64,000 nt of DNA, taken from positions 668,501-732,500 of the forward strand of contig JAUIRK010000976.1 in the NCBI GenBank assembly GCA_030549495.1. Reading direction: 5' to 3'. Below, piece after piece: positions 37,101 through 46,399 of the stretch. This stretch comes from Nectonema munidae. Lineage: Eukaryota; Nematomorpha; Nectonematoida; Nectonematidae. The notes below the pieces were generated by a model, which saw nothing but the letters and a program-made list of their open reading frames with translations, had not been told where the DNA came from and ran no database searches. Both the position numbers and the translations under genes were made by a program. Each line of letters opens with the position of its first letter. Position 1 is the stretch's first letter.

Positions 37101-39491
37101 GGTTAATTTGAAGTCAATTTTGTAGCCATAGCCTTACATATTGCAGATAATTACATTGTTTAACTCGAAGTTTGACTTGAAAAAAACTTTCTGACTTAAT
37201 TAACACCTGTTTTTAATCCTAGAGCAGCAAAGTGTTGCCTTTGTTTAGTTTAACGGAAATCGTACACGTGAATGAAATTAAAACGTAGATTTTCACGAGT
37301 TGTTTGTGTTAATTAATTAAGTACGCATGTGTATATTGAAGTCGATGAGCTTATACGACACAATAGATTTATTAAAGCTTATATGACACAATAGTTTTTT
37401 AAATAAAAAACAATGGATGATTTTTTATGTTCTAACTGAATAATCTTGTATCAGAATCACTTCTTTTGTTTAAATAAATTTTTATCTATTTATAAAGTTT
37501 TTAATGTTTGTTTAAATATATATTTTAATCATTTTAAAGTTTGTTTTGAAAGGCTAAAGATGACGACGCATGCGCGTTGGTATTTAGTTTAACACAGTAA
37601 AAGTAAATTTCAAAAAGTAAAAATTTGTTAACTCGAAGTACTTCAATAGGTCCCATCGGTTTCGAGATAACGAACTTTTAATATGGATGTATTATGTAAA
37701 TTAATGTAAAAATACAAGTGGAGCTTCAGTTTCCGTTTTTTGTCAGTCTAGTTTGAATTTTTTGAGTTCTTTGGAACCGTCGATACGATTGAATGCTTCT
37801 AATAGGTTGATTCTCATAGCTGAGCAATTTTCATTTTATTTTCAAGGTGTATTTATTGTTTACTTTATTTAGGTTAGTGGATTATGTAATGATTTGTCTA
37901 GAGAGTTTTATTTGGCATACCCAGGTCAACAAAGATTTGATGCCATTTTTACGATATGAAATCTCTTATCGGATGACTCGCCCTCATTTATTCAATAAAC
38001 AAATAAATAAATAACATATTTTAATTTTTTTTTTTTTTGAAAAAAAAAGGTATAAAAAGTTCATTGTTTGATTACCATTATTTCTTTAAAATTCTAAACT
38101 GCTATTGAAAAACAATATATCGTTTGAATTGTCTTCTCGTATAAAGGTAGGTGTAATTCCTGGTATCTTTACTAACTAAGGTTTCTTTCATTAGAGCCAT
38201 TTTACAGAAGAAGCATGAAGTATTTCATAGGCATTCCAGCAATCAATGGAAACATATTTGCAAGATTTCCAAAATCATAGATCTTATGTTTCCACAACCT
38301 TTTCAAACAAGCAAGAAACGAAAGCTTATTTTCAACTTTTGTCCTTGAAAAGAGTTTCTCTCTTTTGTTATTAAAATTGTGTAGAATAAAAATTAATATT
38401 CTGGTTGGCATTACATTTCCAATCATAATTCAATGTTAATTAATTATTATTTATTTATTTATTTTCTTTCTAGTTTTCTTTTATTCCATGCCTGGATATA
38501 CGTGCAGTGTGAAGGAAAGGATGATGTATTCAAGCTGCAAAGCGGCCTTTATCCATACTTGCATCAACCAATTTCACTTAACGATAAACAAAAAAGTAAC
38601 TTCCATCTTGAATAGTAAAGTGGATCAATTTTTCAATTTACTTTTTTTCCTTGCCAACCTGAAGATCGGGGATTTGATTTAGAAATCATTAAAACGCGCA
38701 AAATATTTTGCATGTAGTTGTTGCTCACGTTCTCAGTCCAAGATCTAGGAAATTTGTATGCTTGTATAATCTTTTTTATATTTACACTTCAAAATTTTTT
38801 GTTTTATTCAAAACTTCAAGTCTTCTAAATGACTTTGAAAAGCGATTAAAAAATTCATCAAATATTGGTTCCTCCAAATACTTTTCTTTTTGTCTTTGTT
38901 GATATGTTTTTATCTAATTTTTCAATTAATTTTTAGCATACTGGTATTCTGTTATCAATTTTTACAACAATACCGGTCTAACGCATGCCTCATAAATTTT
39001 TCCCTTAAACTTTTCTGGTATATAATTTTCTTTCAAGATTCCACACCCCTCATTGAAATCATTAATTTTTTTCTTTAATATCCTGTAACATATTTCATTT
39101 AAAGAAAACAGCAACGGTTTGTTAGATCTAAACTTTCGTATAAGCATTTATGCTAAAGTAAAACACATTTCCTAATTTTTATCAAAAAAGGAAATTTTAT
39201 TTTTATTTAAAAAAGTGTTGTGAGCTTGACAAGTTTTGTAGCTTTTTCAGTAGAAAGTTTATTCCTTGCGTTAGCCATGGTATGAGTAAATGTTAAAGCG
39301 TTCACTCCAAATGATACAACAAATTTTAATTTGTCATCACTATTATTTAGCTAGAAATAGAAAGTCCTGATGAACTTTCAGAATCTTACTTAATCGAATT
39401 ACTCCATCCTGTTCAAGTGAAGAACACCCTTGCATTTTCCAAGCCCAAAGGACCAAATCGCTCCAAGCCAAAAAATGTCGTCCATTCCTGA
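16128..39491 (+). CDS. twf: Twinfilin, complete 11-exon coding gene, 338 aa
   Basis: Eleven coding exons join in frame from ATG 16130 to TGA 39489-39491: 16128-16154, 22273-22353, 27144-27194, 27442-27473, 29075-29161, 31944-32039, 34177-34278, 35261-35386, 35444-35597, 38474-38595, 39351-39491. The 338-residue product matches twinfilin, an actin-monomer and capping-protein binding regulator of cytoplasmic actin turnover with two ADF-homology domains. It begins MSHQTGI, exactly as in flies and humans. ADF-H1 includes PCFIFYRLDS, WILIYWSPDDSP and VKQKMLYASTKASMKKEFG. The linker includes PLEEELQSI and VDTKLKTMQGIAFPLDEKA. ADF-H2 includes PRYHLYRLEYT and FFFYSMPGYTCSVKERMMYS. The C-terminal tail holds ELLHPVQVKNTLAFSKPKGP, the region known to bind capping protein. 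Length is close to fly (343) and human (350). An acceptor-like TTTATTTCAG just before the ATG suggests a non-coding 5' exon. The third intron looks like AT-AC. Confidence 0.95.
16155..17413. other. Twinfilin intron 1, first part, no feature seen
   Basis: AT-rich intron sequence. I see no element ends and no exon here. Confidence 0.4.
18261..18462. mobile_element. Nested 200-bp MITE in hAT copy 1
   Basis: The inverted ends are CAGTGGTGTAACC and, from the right, CAGTGACGTAGTTAGG. It is inserted in hAT copy 1, between AAATTAGATAGAAG and GAGAGAAAAGATCTGAATGAG. The equivalent position in copy 2 (about 25436-25456) reads straight through AAATTAGAGAGCTGAATGAG, which is the empty site. The flanks GATAGAAG/GAGAGAAA are consistent with a decayed 8-bp duplication. 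Confidence 0.85.
18961..21328 (-). mobile_element. piggyBac element 1, nested in hAT copy 1
   Basis: The coding body (19121-20895) is flanked on both sides by the same 18-bp imperfect palindrome TGTTCCATTTAAGGAACA (18962-18979 and 21311-21328). Each contains TTAA, the piggyBac target. Because the motif is palindromic it serves as both direct and inverted repeat, and the exact ends cannot be fixed by eye. The host hAT sequence stops near 18824 and resumes near 21343, so about 140 bp to the left of the palindrome is also foreign. Confidence 0.75.
19121..20895 (-). pseudogene. piggyBac transposase (PGBD-like), several frameshifts
   Basis: Main frame 19596-20627 and upstream. It has an acidic N-terminal region (EHEEEYEP, EVEEENES), then the DDE_Tnp_1_7 domain: PFEILNLIFTDEILEHIV, LIGILLLSGYHIVPE, SMSRNRYLEIKKFLHF. 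Catalytic aspartates are visible in LLSIDESMVPHYGRH, QLYFDNFFTS and, in a second frame, MGGVDLLDRHMN. The C-terminal part in a third frame (19121-19500) reads YRPNIRSKKWYWPRFIN, NVSVIATWRLYCK and a Cys-rich finger (CRVCQKN, CKKCNVRLHTERGKTC). Frame changes lie near 19595 and 19490. A likely start ATG (20890-20895) is joined only through a nine-A run, one base out of frame. It is inactive but not ancient. Confidence 0.93.
22273..22353 (+). CDS. twf: Twinfilin exon 2
   Basis: Encodes NEELQAFISNAKVSNNVRL then IKISIVG. The acceptor CGTTTTAG and donor GGGG/GTAAAC both begin and end in phase 1. The start of the first ADF-H domain; fly has NEQLAKVFGKAKNGKFRVIKVSI. Confidence 0.92.
23006..25655 (+). 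mobile_element. hAT-family copy 2 with CTTCAAAG target duplication
   Basis: CTTCAAAG at 22998-23005 and 25656-25663 is a perfect 8-bp duplication. The right end is the family terminus GTGCGCCCCTG. The left end (CATCCTCACAAAACATCCTC) is a decayed version that still runs into the CAAAATTATTGGGGG of the family. 23050-23240, 24255-24450 and 24600-25650 align with copy 3 in inverted orientation. A second CAGGGGCGCAC terminus at 23478 and unrelated sequence at 23240-23477 and 25232-25410 show further internal insertions. It lacks the nested MITE and the minisatellite. It sits in twinfilin intron 2. Confidence 0.85.
24290..24450 (+). mobile_element. tRNA-related SINE segment in hAT copy 2
   Basis: Matches the SINE-like module of copy 3. 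The A-box-like GTGGCAATGCAGG is near 24301, and the decayed B box GGATTTGATTC near 24349. The shared 3' part (TTTGACATAAG...TACATCAGTGCC) continues for about 80 bp. The B box is damaged, so transcription is unlikely. Confidence 0.55.
25664..27143. other. Twinfilin intron 2, last part
   Basis: AT-rich, with (TA)n at 25845-25865 and a G run at 25971-25986. A CAGGGATGCCCAACCC start near 26369 is typical of hAT-type MITE ends, but no partner end was seen. Confidence 0.4.
27144..27194 (+). CDS. twf: Twinfilin exon 3, before a candidate AT-AC intron
   Basis: Encodes ESLTLDGWSDVEGDWAE plus one base. The acceptor is TTTATTCAG. No GT follows the exon. Instead the next bases are ATATCCTTTTT, the consensus 5' splice site of U12-type AT-AC introns. 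Confidence 0.85.
27195..27441 (+). promoter_or_regulatory. Candidate U12-type (AT-AC) intron of twinfilin
   Basis: The 5' splice site ATATCCTTT matches the U12 consensus at every position. The intron most likely ends TTTTCTTTTTGAC at 27441, or at the AC at 27453 if TTTTTGAC acts as the branch site; both keep the reading frame. No conventional GT-AG alternative keeps the twinfilin frame here. The U12 branch site match (TTCCTTRAY) is imperfect. Confidence 0.75.
27442..27473 (+). CDS. twf: Twinfilin exon 4, 32-nt microexon
   Basis: Encodes EIYELSEVPTK with the last base of exon 3. The donor is AAA/GTAACG. It bridges DWAE to PCFIFYRLD, where fly has DWERDYDKLIGPLLEKDVPC. The start could instead be 27454 if the downstream AC is used, shortening the exon by four codons. 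Confidence 0.75.
27474..29074. other. Twinfilin intron 4
   Basis: Carries a copy of the dispersed TCTGCTTATCTTTTT hairpin repeat just before it (27308-27360, in intron 3). A hAT-like AGGTTTTTCAAAC fragment lies near 28590. The minus-strand frame at 27683-27889 and the plus-strand frame at 27912-28106 have no splice or homology support. Confidence 0.4.
29075..29161 (+). CDS. twf: Twinfilin exon 5, ADF-H1 core
   Basis: Encodes PCFIFYRLDSVRNSTFDW then ILIYWSPDDSP, matching PCYILFRLDS...WIFIAWSPDHS of human twinfilin-1. The acceptor is CTAAACAG and the donor CCG/GTATGA. Confidence 0.94.
29799..30106. mobile_element. 308-bp hAT MITE with CGCTAGAT duplication
   Basis: Perfect 8-bp target duplications CGCTAGAT lie at 29791-29798 and 30107-30114. 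The inverted ends are CAGCGTTTTCCAAACTGTGG and, from the right, CAGGGTTTTTCAAACT. The GGGTCGCG-type sequence inside is typical of this widespread MITE group. It is non-coding and lies in twinfilin intron 5. Confidence 0.9.
31944..32039 (+). CDS. twf: Twinfilin exon 6
   Basis: Encodes VKQKMLYASTKASMKKEFG then NSIIKTELYCTNL; fly has IRQKMVYASTKATLKTEFG. This is the actin-binding long helix of ADF-H1, with the K and R positions conserved. The acceptor is TTGTTCAG and the donor CTG/GTAATC. Confidence 0.95.
32567..32957 (-). pseudogene. hAT transposase C-terminal remnant
   Basis: Two overlapping frames. The 122-residue one ends SDQLFSSAGPIHNDKEKRLL then GEKVGKLERL. This matches the hAT C-terminal dimerisation region (SSERLFSSAG...RRNRLLPEKVEKLLFL). 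An acidic linker (SEEENDDDAREEN) precedes it. The rest of the transposase is absent. It lies antisense in twinfilin intron 6. Confidence 0.6.
34177..34278 (+). CDS. twf: Twinfilin exon 7, linker
   Basis: Encodes VDAKYDSYVKYLQGKGEKV then YTPLEEELQSIHDVK; fly has YRRHKQDFAAPAPLTSREEELKEL. The acceptor TATGCTAG and the donor AAG/GTTTTA (weak) are both phase 0. Confidence 0.9.
35261..35386 (+). CDS. twf: Twinfilin exon 8
   Basis: Encodes KEDIVSVDTKLKTMQGIAF then PLDEKANLALKHFSLGQTN and YARF; human has VDTKHQTLQGVAFP. The donor is GTACTT, followed by a 57-bp intron. Confidence 0.92.
35444..35597 (+). CDS. twf: Twinfilin exon 9, ADF-H2
   Basis: Encodes KLNLTCENIFVDKEKKNLTF then SVPSNEPRYHLYRLEYTRN. 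Human has [24 protein letters not shown]; here the usual HTHEGDY is replaced by TRNNTHNS, an unusual change at a conserved motif. The acceptor is CTTTTTAG and the donor ATAT/GTAATT. Confidence 0.92.
36981..37683. mobile_element. Tigger-type MITE in twinfilin intron 9
   Basis: The left end is TA then CAGTAAAAGCTCGTTATA. The right end, read inward, is TATTAAAAGTTCGTTATC. Both are followed by ACTCGA-rich sequence and by AGGTCCC (37027-37033) or its inverse TAGGTCCCAT. It is about 700 bp with no open frame. The three outer bases on the right are decayed. Confidence 0.75.
38474..38595 (+). CDS. twf: Twinfilin exon 10
   Basis: Encodes FFYSMPGYTCSVKERMMYS then SCKAAFIHTCINQFHLTINK, nearly identical to fly [23 protein letters not shown]. 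This is the most conserved block of the gene. The acceptor is CTTTCTAG and the donor AAA/GTAACT. Confidence 0.96.
39351..39491 (+). CDS. twf: Twinfilin exon 11, C-terminal tail and stop
   Basis: Encodes LEIESPDELSESYLIELLHP then VQVKNTLAFSKPKGPNRS and the stop TGA. LEID(S)..EL, ELHP and FAKPKGP are conserved; this tail binds capping protein in studied twinfilins. The acceptor is TTATTTAG. Confidence 0.95.
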   Translation, partial: LEIESPDELSESYLIELLHPVQVKNTLAFSKPKGPNRSKPKNVVHS

Positions 39492-39912
39492 TGCTACTTC
39501 TTCACAGAGGAAATGGACGTTTATACTTATGTCCCCTCAATAATAGCTCGTGCTTTCATCGATATCCTTTCTCGCCAAATCCAAATGCTGTTTTTAGTGC
39601 AATTCTCTCTCTCTCTCTCTCCCCTTGCTTAGACTTTGCTTGTATGTTTATCAATCATCAATACTCACGCATCATTATCTGGTATCCCTGTCATTTGCTT
39701 AAAACATAAGTCAGTTATGAATCTCTGTACCTTTTATCTTTCAATTATTACTTCACCTACACGATTACTTTGCTATATTTTTATTTCGCACAATATATCC
39801 TATAATCATGTTTAAATGAACAAATATTTATATATCATATAGTTTTATTAGTTGAGTTCTATCCATTTGCATATGATACTATTTTTTACCAATTTAAACT
39901 CAAAGTGAAATC

Positions 39913-39918
39913 AATAAA
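39913..39918 (+). terminator. twf: Candidate poly(A) signal of twinfilin
   Basis: First AATAAA downstream of the twinfilin stop, about 420 bp away, followed by a T-rich tract. A (TC)n run at 39606-39624 lies in the presumed 3'UTR. Confidence 0.4.
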
Positions 39919-42900
39919 TTGTATTTTCTTTAACATGCCTCAAAGCTTCTAATCATGCGGTATGAAATTTCCCTTTAATTTATCTTTGAATACATTCCTA
40001 ATAAACAGGATATATACGTCATGTATCATATACTTAATGAATAGTTGAGCAAGCGTCTACCAAACTGTGTGTCGTCACTAGTGTTGGGTCCCACCATTGT
40101 AGATAGTGATTTTGATTCTCTGAACTTTTTACCTACAACTTTGATTTTTTTTTCATTTCTAAAATTTTGATTCTCAAAATACGACTAATTCTGATTTTTA
40201 TTAGTAAAAACATATGTGTAGATATTTACAGTGGCGTTCAGTTAGCCGTGGAAAGATAAATTGCTTTATTTTTCAATAGCTTGCGGGTTTATCTTCTGTG
40301 CTTATGCATGATTTACTGAAATATAACTGCGAAGCACTAAAGAGCATGTGTACTAGATTTCTGACTTTAGGAATGGAAAAATCCTGCTCTACTCTTTATG
40401 CTGGTAGTCATCTAATTAAGTTGCTTCGATATGGATGGTACTGGGGAGTTCAGTTCTTTGTTTCTAACGAAACCTTCTTTCTTCTCCTGATGTCTAAGTT
40501 TTCATCACTACTTAGACATCAGAGAATCAAATTTTTGTGGCTCTTATTCTGATTATGATACTACGATAATAATCTGTGATGTTACCGACCCCAACTCTAA
40601 AGGTTGACTAATTAGTGTGATACAAAATATATATGTGAAGAGTCTACTCAGGCACTATAAAACTATTTGAGTGCAATCATCTTTATATTTTCTTTTAGGA
40701 TTTTTTTCTCTTTTGCTTCACTTTCTTGTTTAATATTACTGGATATCATGACAAATGATTCCATTTTAAAATTAGGAACTAAAAATAAATAATAAGCCTC
40801 AAAGTCATTGCTTTTGAAAATGGAAACTAGTTTTTGTATTAACAAATTTATTTCAAGGTTACAAAAAACTTTATGTCAATAGGCATAATTTATATATATT
40901 TTCGTGACTTTAAATAAAAATAAAATTTTGATTAGAACTATCATAAAAAAATTTCAAACAAGTATTTAAATCAAGTGTTTCGATAACTTATATCTAATAA
41001 ATAATAACAATGTTTGAGAATAAATTCATCCTTTTTTGTTAAAACAAAATTAATGTTACAAAATTTTTTTTATAAAAAAGTATAATCACGAAATAATAAT
41101 ATTGAAATTGATGATTTATAAATGCATATAATGCACGTTGAAAAATGAAAATAAGGTGAAATAAATGAAACTTTATTTTGAAACTTTGGGGTTTTTTTCA
41201 ATTCGTTCATTGTAAATGGTGCTACTCATGTCTAACAAAACTTTGAAAAAAAAATCACGTCTTTTATGTTAAGTGTTTTCGATGTAACGTTGCTTGTACA
41301 TCATTTCTTTAGGTCTTATAACCAGGAAAGAGTAAAAATTGACTTTATTGACTTTTTAAAGTTTCATTGAATTGAACAAGTATAGATACTTTAGAGAAAG
41401 TATTGAAAATTATTTCAAAGAATCCATGACTTTGTAATACAACAACATATAATTAATGACATTTTCTGATTTAAAATTCGATCAATTTCTAGCAGTTTTT
41501 TCAGTTTAAACTCAATTTGATAAATAGCTTTTATCCTACCAGATATACTTTATATTACTTGTCATCTATAATAATTTTTTTTATTGAAATTTCGTCAAAG
41601 CTGATTTTTAGCTTCAATACAACTTTTCAAATTTTTTGTATATATTGAAATAGCCTTTGCAGTCAAATTGAGACTTATTAGGATGTTTTAAATATTTTTT
41701 GTTCATTCTCTTAAATCAATTTTCTAGAAATACTGCTTTTTGCCTTATTTGCCATAGTACTTGTACTTTTAAATTTTAACAAATATTACTCCTCGATAAT
41801 CCAAACAATTTAGCTTAAGCTCTTTGACGCATATTTATTATGGCAATAAATATGCATACTCTTTTATATTGTTTTGCCTTTACGCCACTCTGACGTTGAA
41901 GAATGAACGAATGAGGGGACTATAATTATAAATGAGTGGAAGAATATGTTGTACTTATTTGTTCACTAAACAGGTATCGCCTTTTTTTCAAAAAGTCAAA
42001 TATATTTTTAACAGTGTTTTTTCACAATTAAGTTGCGTTAAAGAGAGTTATATTTCACAGTTCTATGCCAATTTGAAAAAGTATTTGATTTTTGTAAGCG
42101 TATTTAAACTAAATATGCGTATACTTTGTTATTAACAATAAATCTGTGTCCATTACAACGACAACACTTACTTAGCAACACGATTTTGTCTAAAATAATG
42201 CAGTTGAAGTTACAGTCGACATCGGATCGATAGGTCGAAAAGGCGGTACTTTTTTTATTAAAGGAGATTTTGAAACGCTTATCAATTGATTTTAAGCAAA
42301 GAACGTTTATCACTTCCAGAAACAAAAATGATTTAAAAGTATTGATTTAAAAATTAGTAGCGCTTGTTTGTGTGTACTCCGATCACATACGAAAGTACAT
42401 ATGCCAATCGTCTTTCAAATGAAGTAGACTTTTTAGAGATTTTTTTTAGAGATTACACGCACACGTTCATAAGACTGACCGTAGTGAACTGCTCCGAAAG
42501 CGCGACACGTTAAATGACATTTTTCAAATAAAATTTTTTATAGGACATACTGTGATAAAAGTGTTAAAACAAAGGAATTTATTGAAAATATTTTTCTAGC
42601 AATGATTTGTGTTATCTGCAAATAAAGCAACACTTTTCTTTTGCAAACTAGATTTGTTGATTATTTCTTTTAGCATAGCACACTTGTAGATGAGATGTTT
42701 CACCACGTATTTATAAGCTTATTTGTCTACCCGATGCTAAAACAAGATTTTTTTACAAAAAAGAAGCGATTTTGATCAGAATGCGTGATAATTTTTTTTA
42801 TAGTAATAAATAAAAACGGTAGATTTAATAAAAAGACGGCACCTTCAAATTACATGATAAAAACGGGATTTTTCCGTCTAAAACGGTACATATGGTCAGC

Positions 42901-43399
42901 GTATTCATAAGTCATATCTTGTCTTGAAGCAAAAATTCATGGAAAAACTATATCCATTTATAAGAAACTCACAATTACAAATGGGATCAAGAATTATGCA
43001 TATTTTTTGTCATATCACTGAAAATAGCGTACTTTGAGAAACGTATACATCCGCGTAGCCAGCTTAGGAACACTAATGCATTACAGATCCAATAGTTACA
43101 TGCCCATTTTATAGCGTGTAGCAAACCAATTAAATAAAAGCAAAATATCATTGGCTTAGTTTTGTTGAGTTCTACCCGTGTAAAAGATGCTCGTAAAGTG
43201 AAAATAAGAAGTTTAGATCATGATAAAATCAGAAATAAAAAAACATGGATATAGGAGTTCATATGCACAAAGAGTAAATCTGATATAAGCAACAGTTGTA
43301 AAAGTATACACTACTGCCACATTGAACTCCTCAGAGTTTCTGACTGCTTTACATTCTGACATGCTCAAAAATTTTGCGTCTAGAACTCACGAATTTTAC
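39919..43399. other. AT-rich region without a supported gene
   Basis: The longest plus-strand frame (40298-40552) shows no homology or splice support. A GTCTACCAAACTGTGTGTCG fragment near 40057 resembles hAT MITE ends. Nothing else was seen. Confidence 0.4.
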
Positions 43400-43433
43400 T
43401 CAAATTTTTTTATCATTAGTAAAATCAAACCTT

Positions 43434-43603
43434 AGAACTGTATTTTCAGTTGAATACATTCCGAAAAGCTTTGAATTGGATTCAAAGAATTTGATGCCTG
43501 ATCTAAGATGAAGAAGTGGAGAACCATCAACCACCACATCACCATCTTCTTCATCTTCATCATCATCATCATCGAAATCATTTTCTGCATCACGCACAGA
43601 ATG
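43434..43603 (-). CDS. Possible exon of an unidentified gene, acidic
   Basis: The minus-strand segment starts after a good acceptor (CAATTTCAG) and reads HHSVRDAENDFDDDDDEDEE, then DGSPLLHLRSGIKFFESNSK and LFGMYSTENTVLR. It may end at a weak donor AAG/GTTTGA near 43433 or run 10 more codons to a stop at 43400. The codons look protein-like rather than low-complexity throughout. I do not recognise the family, and no partner exons could be joined with confidence. Confidence 0.35.
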
Positions 43604-45533
43604 ATGAGCTGAAATTGTTCCTTATTTGTCTTCAAACTTGATTAACTTTTCCACCAATTTCGTCTTATTTTCGTGTATTCACTTTTTTGCATACAATTAT
43701 CTCAATTACTGCTATGCCTGTGAGCTGTTGTGCTCCTTCTTATTGTCTTTTGTTTTTTTGGTAATCGATCATTTTAAGCAGGAAAAGAACGTCTCTCTAC
43801 CTACTTTTACACCCTTAAGAAAACTTTTGTTGCAGATATAATACGTAAGATTCCTATAAACAACTAACTCTTCTCTGCTCATACTGAACTTTTTGTAGTG
43901 AAACATTCTTTATGTTTGTACATAATCTTGGTTGGTAGTTCAAACGAAGTGTAAACCAAAAATGGGGTCAACATTTCGTAAGAATAAATTAAAGATTTCA
44001 GCATTAGTTGTTGACAGCGTGGAAAAATCACTACTCTTTCCTTCAGCAATTAATAAATTGATATTTCTATTCTTAACTAATAATGATGCCTTGCTTCGCA
44101 CATGATAAGAAAGGTAGTTAGCGAATATTCCGAATGCTAATAAGCACAAAAAGCTACATTTCCAAATTTTAACTTTTGTTACATCTTATCTGATCTTCAT
44201 AACGATGATTGGAAATTAAACGGTGTTATTGCCTGATTTTATTTGATAATTTTGTAAGTTGTTTAAACTTTAATACCAATTTTAACTAAAGAGTCAATAT
44301 GATCTTCAATGGTTTATATTTTTTAAAAATCCTCACTTTGACAAATATAATACGCGTATGCACACCAACTATTGCGATTTTGGCGGAATTTAAACCTGAT
44401 TTCACTATTTTCTTAAAAATGACTGTTATTTTCGCAAAATCATTGATGGAAGACTTCTTTATTTTTTAACACGCATTACCCTACACAACTTGAAATTTTA
44501 TGATTTTATTCGGAAACATTACCATGATGCATATCAAAGCTCTTTAGCTGGTGAACACATTCTAAAGCACGAGGAGAAATTAAGCAAACCTGTGGTTCTG
44601 CTATGTTTTCAGTAGCCTAAGGAGTTCTTGTGAAGTTAGTGACCGACCAGTCTAAGTGGTAAGCGAAGAAGAGTGTGCAAAAGGCTAAAGTGTTCATTAC
44701 TTGATCATTCAAATAAACTGGATGAATGTACAGACATAAAATGGGAATATTAGTTCTTAAGTCACACATGAGCATTACGTGTAACCATGAATCTCTAACT
44801 CCTATTTAATCCACAACGGATGCATGGATGAACACTTTTCTTCTAGAACTCTCTCTATACGTTACTTTATTCGAATAATACTTTGATACATTAAAGTTCA
44901 GGGATGGCGAACCCTTTCTAGAATATTTGCCAATCGTATTAATTCTAAATTGGGAAGCGGCAGACATTTTTTTCCTTTTTAATTTTAAAATGGGTTGATT
45001 TTTTTAATATTGGACCTTAAACTCCTCCATAATTATATTTTCAAAATAAAAAAATCAAATTTTCTTTCTAGCACAATTTATTCTTTCAAATTTTGGATAT
45101 TAAAAATTAAACAAGTAATTAATGAGATTTTTGAAATGGTTTGATCTCACTATGCTAATGAAATTTGGAGTTTGTTTCAGTAACAGAAAGCGTGTAACAA
45201 CTATTCAAGTTTGAATCCGATAAGCATGATCATTGAAGAAAAAGCTCGTTCACATCTGCATGTACGACATATATATTTTTTGCAGCAAACTTACTTGCTT
45301 CCTACAAATCTTTCCTCGGCAAGACTTTTATCTTCAAAATCGCTAAAACGACTACCAAACGACTCTGGCAATAACTTTAATTATCATTCTGAATACTACA
45401 TTGTAAACTTGGATACTTATATGGTTATTTCAAATGAGGTTAAGTTGTTTAGATCTCATTTTTCCATTTGTTATACTTTTATTATACCTTAGAAATAACA
45501 ACAAAGTTAAAAAGTAAGAATTTATATAATGTA

Positions 45534-45766
45534 TAGACCTGTTCACAGGCCGGTTAAAACTTTTAACCGTTTAAACAAACATATGTATATTTTCCACTAA
45601 ACTGTATGTTTACTAAACATATGTATATGTCCTTAATTTCTGTAGCACAGTTACGATCTGGTCCGATAATATTATAGTCCGGTTCAAACTAAAGATTATC
45701 TAATCGAGTCCTGATTTGGATATTATAAAGACCGGAGTCACTTGGACTGGACTTTGAACAGATCTA
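45534..45766. mobile_element. 233-bp MITE-like element
   Basis: The left end TAGACCTGTTCACAGGCC is the inverse of the right end GGACTTTGAACAGATCTA, with a few differences. The interior has a GGTCCG/CGGACC-like partial palindrome. No clear target duplication, so the superfamily is undecided. Confidence 0.55.
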
Positions 45767-45949
45767 CTTATGCGCGAAAAAACAAGTTTAACATTAGTCA
45801 ATTTTATGTAAGAATGAAAGAAAGCCTTGTATAAAAAGAGTAAAAAATTTCTCCCTTGTCAAAATGTTGCAGGCATGGAGAAAAAAATGACTTGTCATCC
45901 AGGCTTTTGAATTGTTTATATATATCATAGACATATTGCAAAGTCTTGT

Positions 45950-46175
45950 TGATTAAAAATAGCCTAGTTCAAATAGATTACAAATTCGCTCCCATAATAA
46001 AAATGGCTCTTCCCAATATAAGTGGGTGTGATTTAGCCAACCGAAATTCGAGCACAAATAACACTTTGGCTATTCCTTACATGGTGAGCTTTCTTCATTA
46101 CAGTGTTTCCAAAAACAAACCTGCTTCATCCACGTTAAATTCATCATGCACTTTTTCGCTAAAATCAATATACAT
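45950..46175 (-). pseudogene. Possible Tigger/pogo transposase scrap
   Basis: The minus strand reads EKVHDEFNVDEAGLFLETL (46105-46160), close to the first catalytic motif of pogo transposases (FNLDETGLFW). It is followed by stops and by RAIFIMGANL, which may correspond to the LLVGAN strand. Very decayed. Confidence 0.4.
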
Positions 46176-46221
46176 TTAGAGAATATTTAAAAGTCGAATC
46201 TTTGAACCATTTCCAACTCAA

Positions 46222-46390
46222 TGAATGCCTCCACCTTCACTTGCTACATTATTTTCATATTCATCCACAAGTTCAGCTTTTCTTTTATCAAGTCTTTTAA
46301 ATCTTGGCTTCTCTGACTTTACTGGAACGTTGTCACTTTTAATGATAACTCCTTTCTTGTGTTTGGGTGGGTGAATATAAAAACTCAAAT
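46222..46390 (-). CDS. Lysine-rich exon-like segment, unidentified
   Basis: A minus-strand frame reads HPPKHKKGVIIKSDNVPVK then SEKPRFKRLDKRKAELVDEY and ends ENNVASEGGGIH with TGA at 46222-46224. Basic, hydrophilic and without low-complexity repeats, it looks coding. A TTTAAAG acceptor lies near 46400. It could be a terminal exon of a nucleolar-type basic protein or part of the adjacent pogo scrap. Not identified. Confidence 0.3.
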
Positions 46391-46399
46391 TGCTTTAAA

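Noticed and set aside
37873-37968. Phase-0 open segment after TTTATTTAG in twinfilin intron 9
   Set aside because: It is open, but its residues show no similarity to twinfilin. The correct exon 9 was found at 35444-35597.
43400-43635. Met-rich overlapping minus-strand frame (MISMMMMMKMKKM)
   Set aside because: Frame-shifted shadow of the GAT-rich acidic exon-like segment.
44880-44960. CAGGGATGGCGAACCC start of a hAT-type MITE
   Set aside because: Resembles known MITE ends, but no inverted partner or target duplication could be found.
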